From Mesostigma viride (Eukaryota > Streptophyta > Mesostigmatophyceae > Mesostigmatales > Mesostigmataceae): a DNA stretch of 22,500 nt. The notes under the pieces were generated by a model that was not told the origin of the DNA, ran no database searches, and was given only the letters and a program-made list of their open reading frames with translations. The stretch's first letter is position 1. The number at the start of each line of letters is the position of its first letter. Position numbers and translations under genes: made by a program. This document shows positions 20,421 to 22,500 of the stretch, in pieces. The DNA is taken from positions 370,001 to 392,500 of the forward strand of contig RPFO01001400.1 in NCBI GenBank assembly GCA_009746045.1, written 5' to 3'.

Positions 20421-20847
20421 AACTAGCAAGGGGACCTTAGCCATCAATATACATCATCATGGCCATATAACTAGCAAGGGGACCTTAGCCATCAATATAT
20501 ATCATCATGGCCATATAACTAGCAAGGGGACCGTAGCCATCGATATATATCATCATGGCCATATAACTAGCAAGGGGACCTTAGCCATCAATATATATCA
20601 TCATGGCCATATAACTAGCAAGGGGACCTTAGCCATCAATATACATCATCATTCTAGTGGCCATATAACTAGCCAGGGGACCTTAGCCGTCAATATATAT
20701 CATCATGGCCATATAACTAGCAAGGGGACCTTAGCCATCAATATATATCATCATGGCCATATAACTAGCAAGGGGACCTTAGCCATCAATATACATCATC
20801 ATGGCCATATAACTAGCAAGGGGACCTTAGCCGTCAATATATATCAA
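20421..20847. repeat. 48-bp tandem satellite, left array (9 copies)
   Basis: aactagcaaggggaccttag begins at 20421, 20469, 20517, 20565, 20613, 20667, 20715, 20763 and 20811. The period is exactly 48 except for one 54-bp unit with a small insertion (around 20653). Units end ...atatatatcatcatggccat. Only a few substitutions separate copies. It resumes at 21513 after an inserted element. Confidence 0.95.
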
Positions 20848-20885
20848 GTAACGTGCGTGTTTGCAACTTGCCCGTTGAAACTCTA

Positions 20886-20949
20886 CAGCGGAGCCAATTT
20901 TCGGAACAGCCTCACCCTTTTGCTTGCAAATTCGGGACAAATTCGGTGG

Positions 20950-20985
<36 letters not shown>

Positions 20986-21512
20986 ATGGATGGATGGATG
21001 GATGGATGGATGGATGGATGGATGGATGGATGGATGGATGGATGGATGGATGGATGGATGGATGGATGGATGGATGGATGGATGGATGGATGGATGGATG
21101 GATGGATGGATGGATGGATGGATGGATGGATGGATGGATGGATGGATGGATGGATGGATGGATGGATGGATGGATGGATGGATGGATGGATGGATGGATG
21201 GATGGATGGACGGACGGACGGACGGACGGACGGACGGACGGACGGACGGACGGACGGACGGACGGACGGACGGACGGACGGACGGACGGACGGACGGACG
21301 GACGGACGGATGGATGGATGGATGGATGGATGGATGGATGGATGGATGGATGGATGGATGGATGGATGGATGGATGGATGGATGGATGGATGGATGGATG
21401 GATGGATTTTCATCCCCTATTCCTATGTTTTGAGTTTTCTCACGTGTATGGCCTTATAAGCTTCGCCAATTCTGGCGAACCTAACGGTTCTTCCGAAAAT
21501 TGGCTCCGCCTG
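20886..21512. mobile_element. Short inverted-repeat element inserted in the 48-bp satellite
   Basis: A perfect 19-bp inverted repeat, gcggagccaattttcggaa (20888-20906) and its complement (21491-21509), bounded by CAG on the left and CTG on the right. It sits between the two arrays of the same satellite, with ATCA next to both satellite edges. The left edge has an extra ~38 bp (20848-20885) not belonging to satellite or inverted repeat, so the exact insertion boundary is unclear. The interior is mostly the GGAT/GGAC tract; no transposase. Confidence 0.65.
20947..21407. repeat. (GGAT)n-(GGAC)25-(GGAT)25 tetranucleotide microsatellite
   Basis: Nearly pure 4-bp repeats over ~460 bp. The middle (21208-21307) is 25 consecutive GGAC units, followed by 25 GGAT (21308-21407). 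One lone GGAC lies at about 20956. Open frames in all phases (Trp-Met-Asp-Gly, Thr-Asp-Gly-Arg, His-Pro-Ser-Ile) follow from the 4-bp period and are not genes. Confidence 0.95.
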
Positions 21513-21645
21513 ATCATCATGGCCATATAACTAGCAAGGGGACCTTAGCCATCAATATATATCATCATGGCCATGTAACTAGCAAGGGGACCTTAGCCAT
21601 CAATATATATCATCATGGCCATATAACTAGCAAGGGAGAGGGGAT
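21513..21645. repeat. 48-bp tandem satellite, right array (3 copies)
   Basis: aactagcaagg begins at 21529, 21577 and 21625; same unit and period as 20421-20847. The last copy breaks off after caaggg. Confidence 0.93.
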
Positions 21646-22241
21646 GCGCGTGACAGGATGGCAGCGCGAAACAGCGATGGGGGCCCGAAATGGGAGCGCG
21701 GAAGAGAGGCGATGCGAGCGCGAAAATGATGCCAATATTGGCACCAGAGAGTATACGTGCAGGCAACAGGCAATGCAAGTTGACAGCTGGGGGATGTGAA
21801 AAAATCCAATGACAATGCGTGTGACAGGTGATGCAAATGGCATTTGTGGGCACTTTGACAATGTCCACTGGGTCCCAATTTAGAGACTGGCCTGGAAACG
21901 ATGCTCGTTTGTGTTCGGCAATCCGTTCGTATCCATGCAACCCACACAGAAAGTACCTCCTTCAACTCACACCCCTCGTGGTATGATATATTTCGGGACG
22001 TAGCTAACCTCTCGTGGAGTAATATACATTAAAATTAGGATGGACCAACAACAGACCATCGACACGAACGATCAATACAGACGAGCGTTTTGGTGGGGGT
22101 ACTCTACTATATTCAACCAAGGAAATGATCGTATAAACAGGGTCCTTCGTACATGAAACATGCGACTGGCTCTGAGCTATTCTCGAATGTCGGAGATAAC
22201 ATCCATACCGGGAAGGAGGGTAGCCGGTCACAGCAGCTTAC
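21646..22241. other. Probable intron / intergenic sequence, no gene recognised
   Basis: The minus-strand exon that ends at 22242 splices into this region, so at least its right part should be intron. I cannot identify the acceptor or the next exon. Several short frames are open, but none has coding character. Confidence 0.4.
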
Positions 22242-22460
22242 CTTAACGTAGGCAAGGGCTCCTGGAGCGATGTCCTTTCTGGAGCTTGCGCTGCTTGACC
22301 CGCCACCGTTGCCCGACGACGCCCGCCGCGACCTTTCCGCAAGCAGCTCCTGTGCTTTGCTGATCACATCGGCGTTGGCAGGTTTACTCGCGCCTGCACG
22401 ATCCCGGCGCGGGCTGAGCGACCTGGCCTTTCGTGTGGAGGATAAAGATGGATTTTCCAT
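22242..22460 (-). CDS. First coding exon of an unrecognised host gene (73 codons)
   Basis: Minus strand. The ATG at 22460-22458 sits in gccATGg, a strong eukaryotic start context. The exon runs 73 codons and ends AAG|GTAAGC, a consensus splice donor (GT at 22241-22240), in phase 0. The product begins MENPSLSSTRKARSLSPRRD and is rich in Ser, Arg, Ala and Gly, with one probable helix, ADVISKAQELLAERSRRAS (about residues 30-48), and GNGGGSSSASS after it; likely a disordered, basic N-terminus. Family not recognised. The frame is also open upstream to the window end, so an earlier start cannot be ruled out. Reading past the donor gives a further ~40 residues before a stop at 22113, which I take as intron. 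Confidence 0.6.
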
Positions 22461-22500
22461 GGCGATCTTCGCTTTTGCGAAGAGGATTTCCGGAGGCAAC

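Noticed and set aside
20853-21530. 225-aa frame with Trp-Met-Asp-Gly and Thr-Asp-Gly-Arg repeats, and the antisense His-Pro-Ser-Ile frame
   Set aside because: A 4-bp repeat with no stop in any phase gives open frames everywhere; flanks have no coding character.
20421-21645. Possible CRISPR array in the 48-bp direct repeats
   Set aside because: The whole 48-bp unit is repeated without variable spacers, and the context is eukaryotic.
21593-21965. Minus-strand frames as second exon of the gene at 22460
   Set aside because: No acceptor site convincingly placed, and one frame runs into the 48-bp satellite.

Overview
The window looks like nuclear DNA of a eukaryote with a large, repeat-rich genome. 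It carries a tyrosine-recombinase retrotransposon, an L1-like non-LTR retrotransposon with a poly(A) tail, very long microsatellites, many short inverted-repeat elements, and one host exon with a GT splice donor. There are no bacterial-type operons or ribosome-binding sites. The lineage cannot be fixed from this sequence. Mixed GC, Ser/Arg/Ala-rich host proteins and the retroelement mix would fit an alga or other protist (a stramenopile such as a brown alga is my guess, weakly held).

Layout. 1-2807: a DIRS-like retrotransposon, cut by the window start, with reverse transcriptase (RT), RNase H, a 2A-like ribosome-skipping motif (CGDVHPNPGP) and a tyrosine recombinase (YR). All catalytic signatures are readable, but at least five frame changes break it. 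3239-4176 and 9338-9780: a G-rich tandem/higher-order repeat that was split by a full-length L1-like LINE (4177-9337). The LINE has an intact 1,468-codon ORF, an AATAAA signal, a 12-A tail and a perfect 14-bp target-site duplication. 9831-10994: no gene seen, but a TATA-like box. 10995-11681: an unrecognised 228-aa ORF, followed 29 bp later by a huge (ATG)n tract (11711-14383, 891 triplets, 872 of them uninterrupted).

14384-20400 is a nest of decayed short elements. It holds three diverged copies of one coding-derived segment (15512-15703, 16652-16811, 18596-18781), a large inverted repeat with ~260-bp arms enclosing a smaller element with 31-bp inverted repeats, a near-identical pair of ~290-bp repeats containing a tRNA-like pol III B box, and two GC-rich coding-like fragments. 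20421-21645 is a 48-bp satellite array split by an inverted-repeat element that carries a (GGAT)n-(GGAC)25-(GGAT)25 tract. At the right edge, on the minus strand, sits the first coding exon of a host gene (22460-22242) with a strong ATG context and a consensus splice donor.

The most notable signals are the 2A-like motif placed exactly between the RNase H and recombinase modules of the DIRS-like element, the recently inserted intact LINE, the 2.6-kb pure triplet tract beside an ORF, and the repeated segment whose copies differ mostly at codon third positions.
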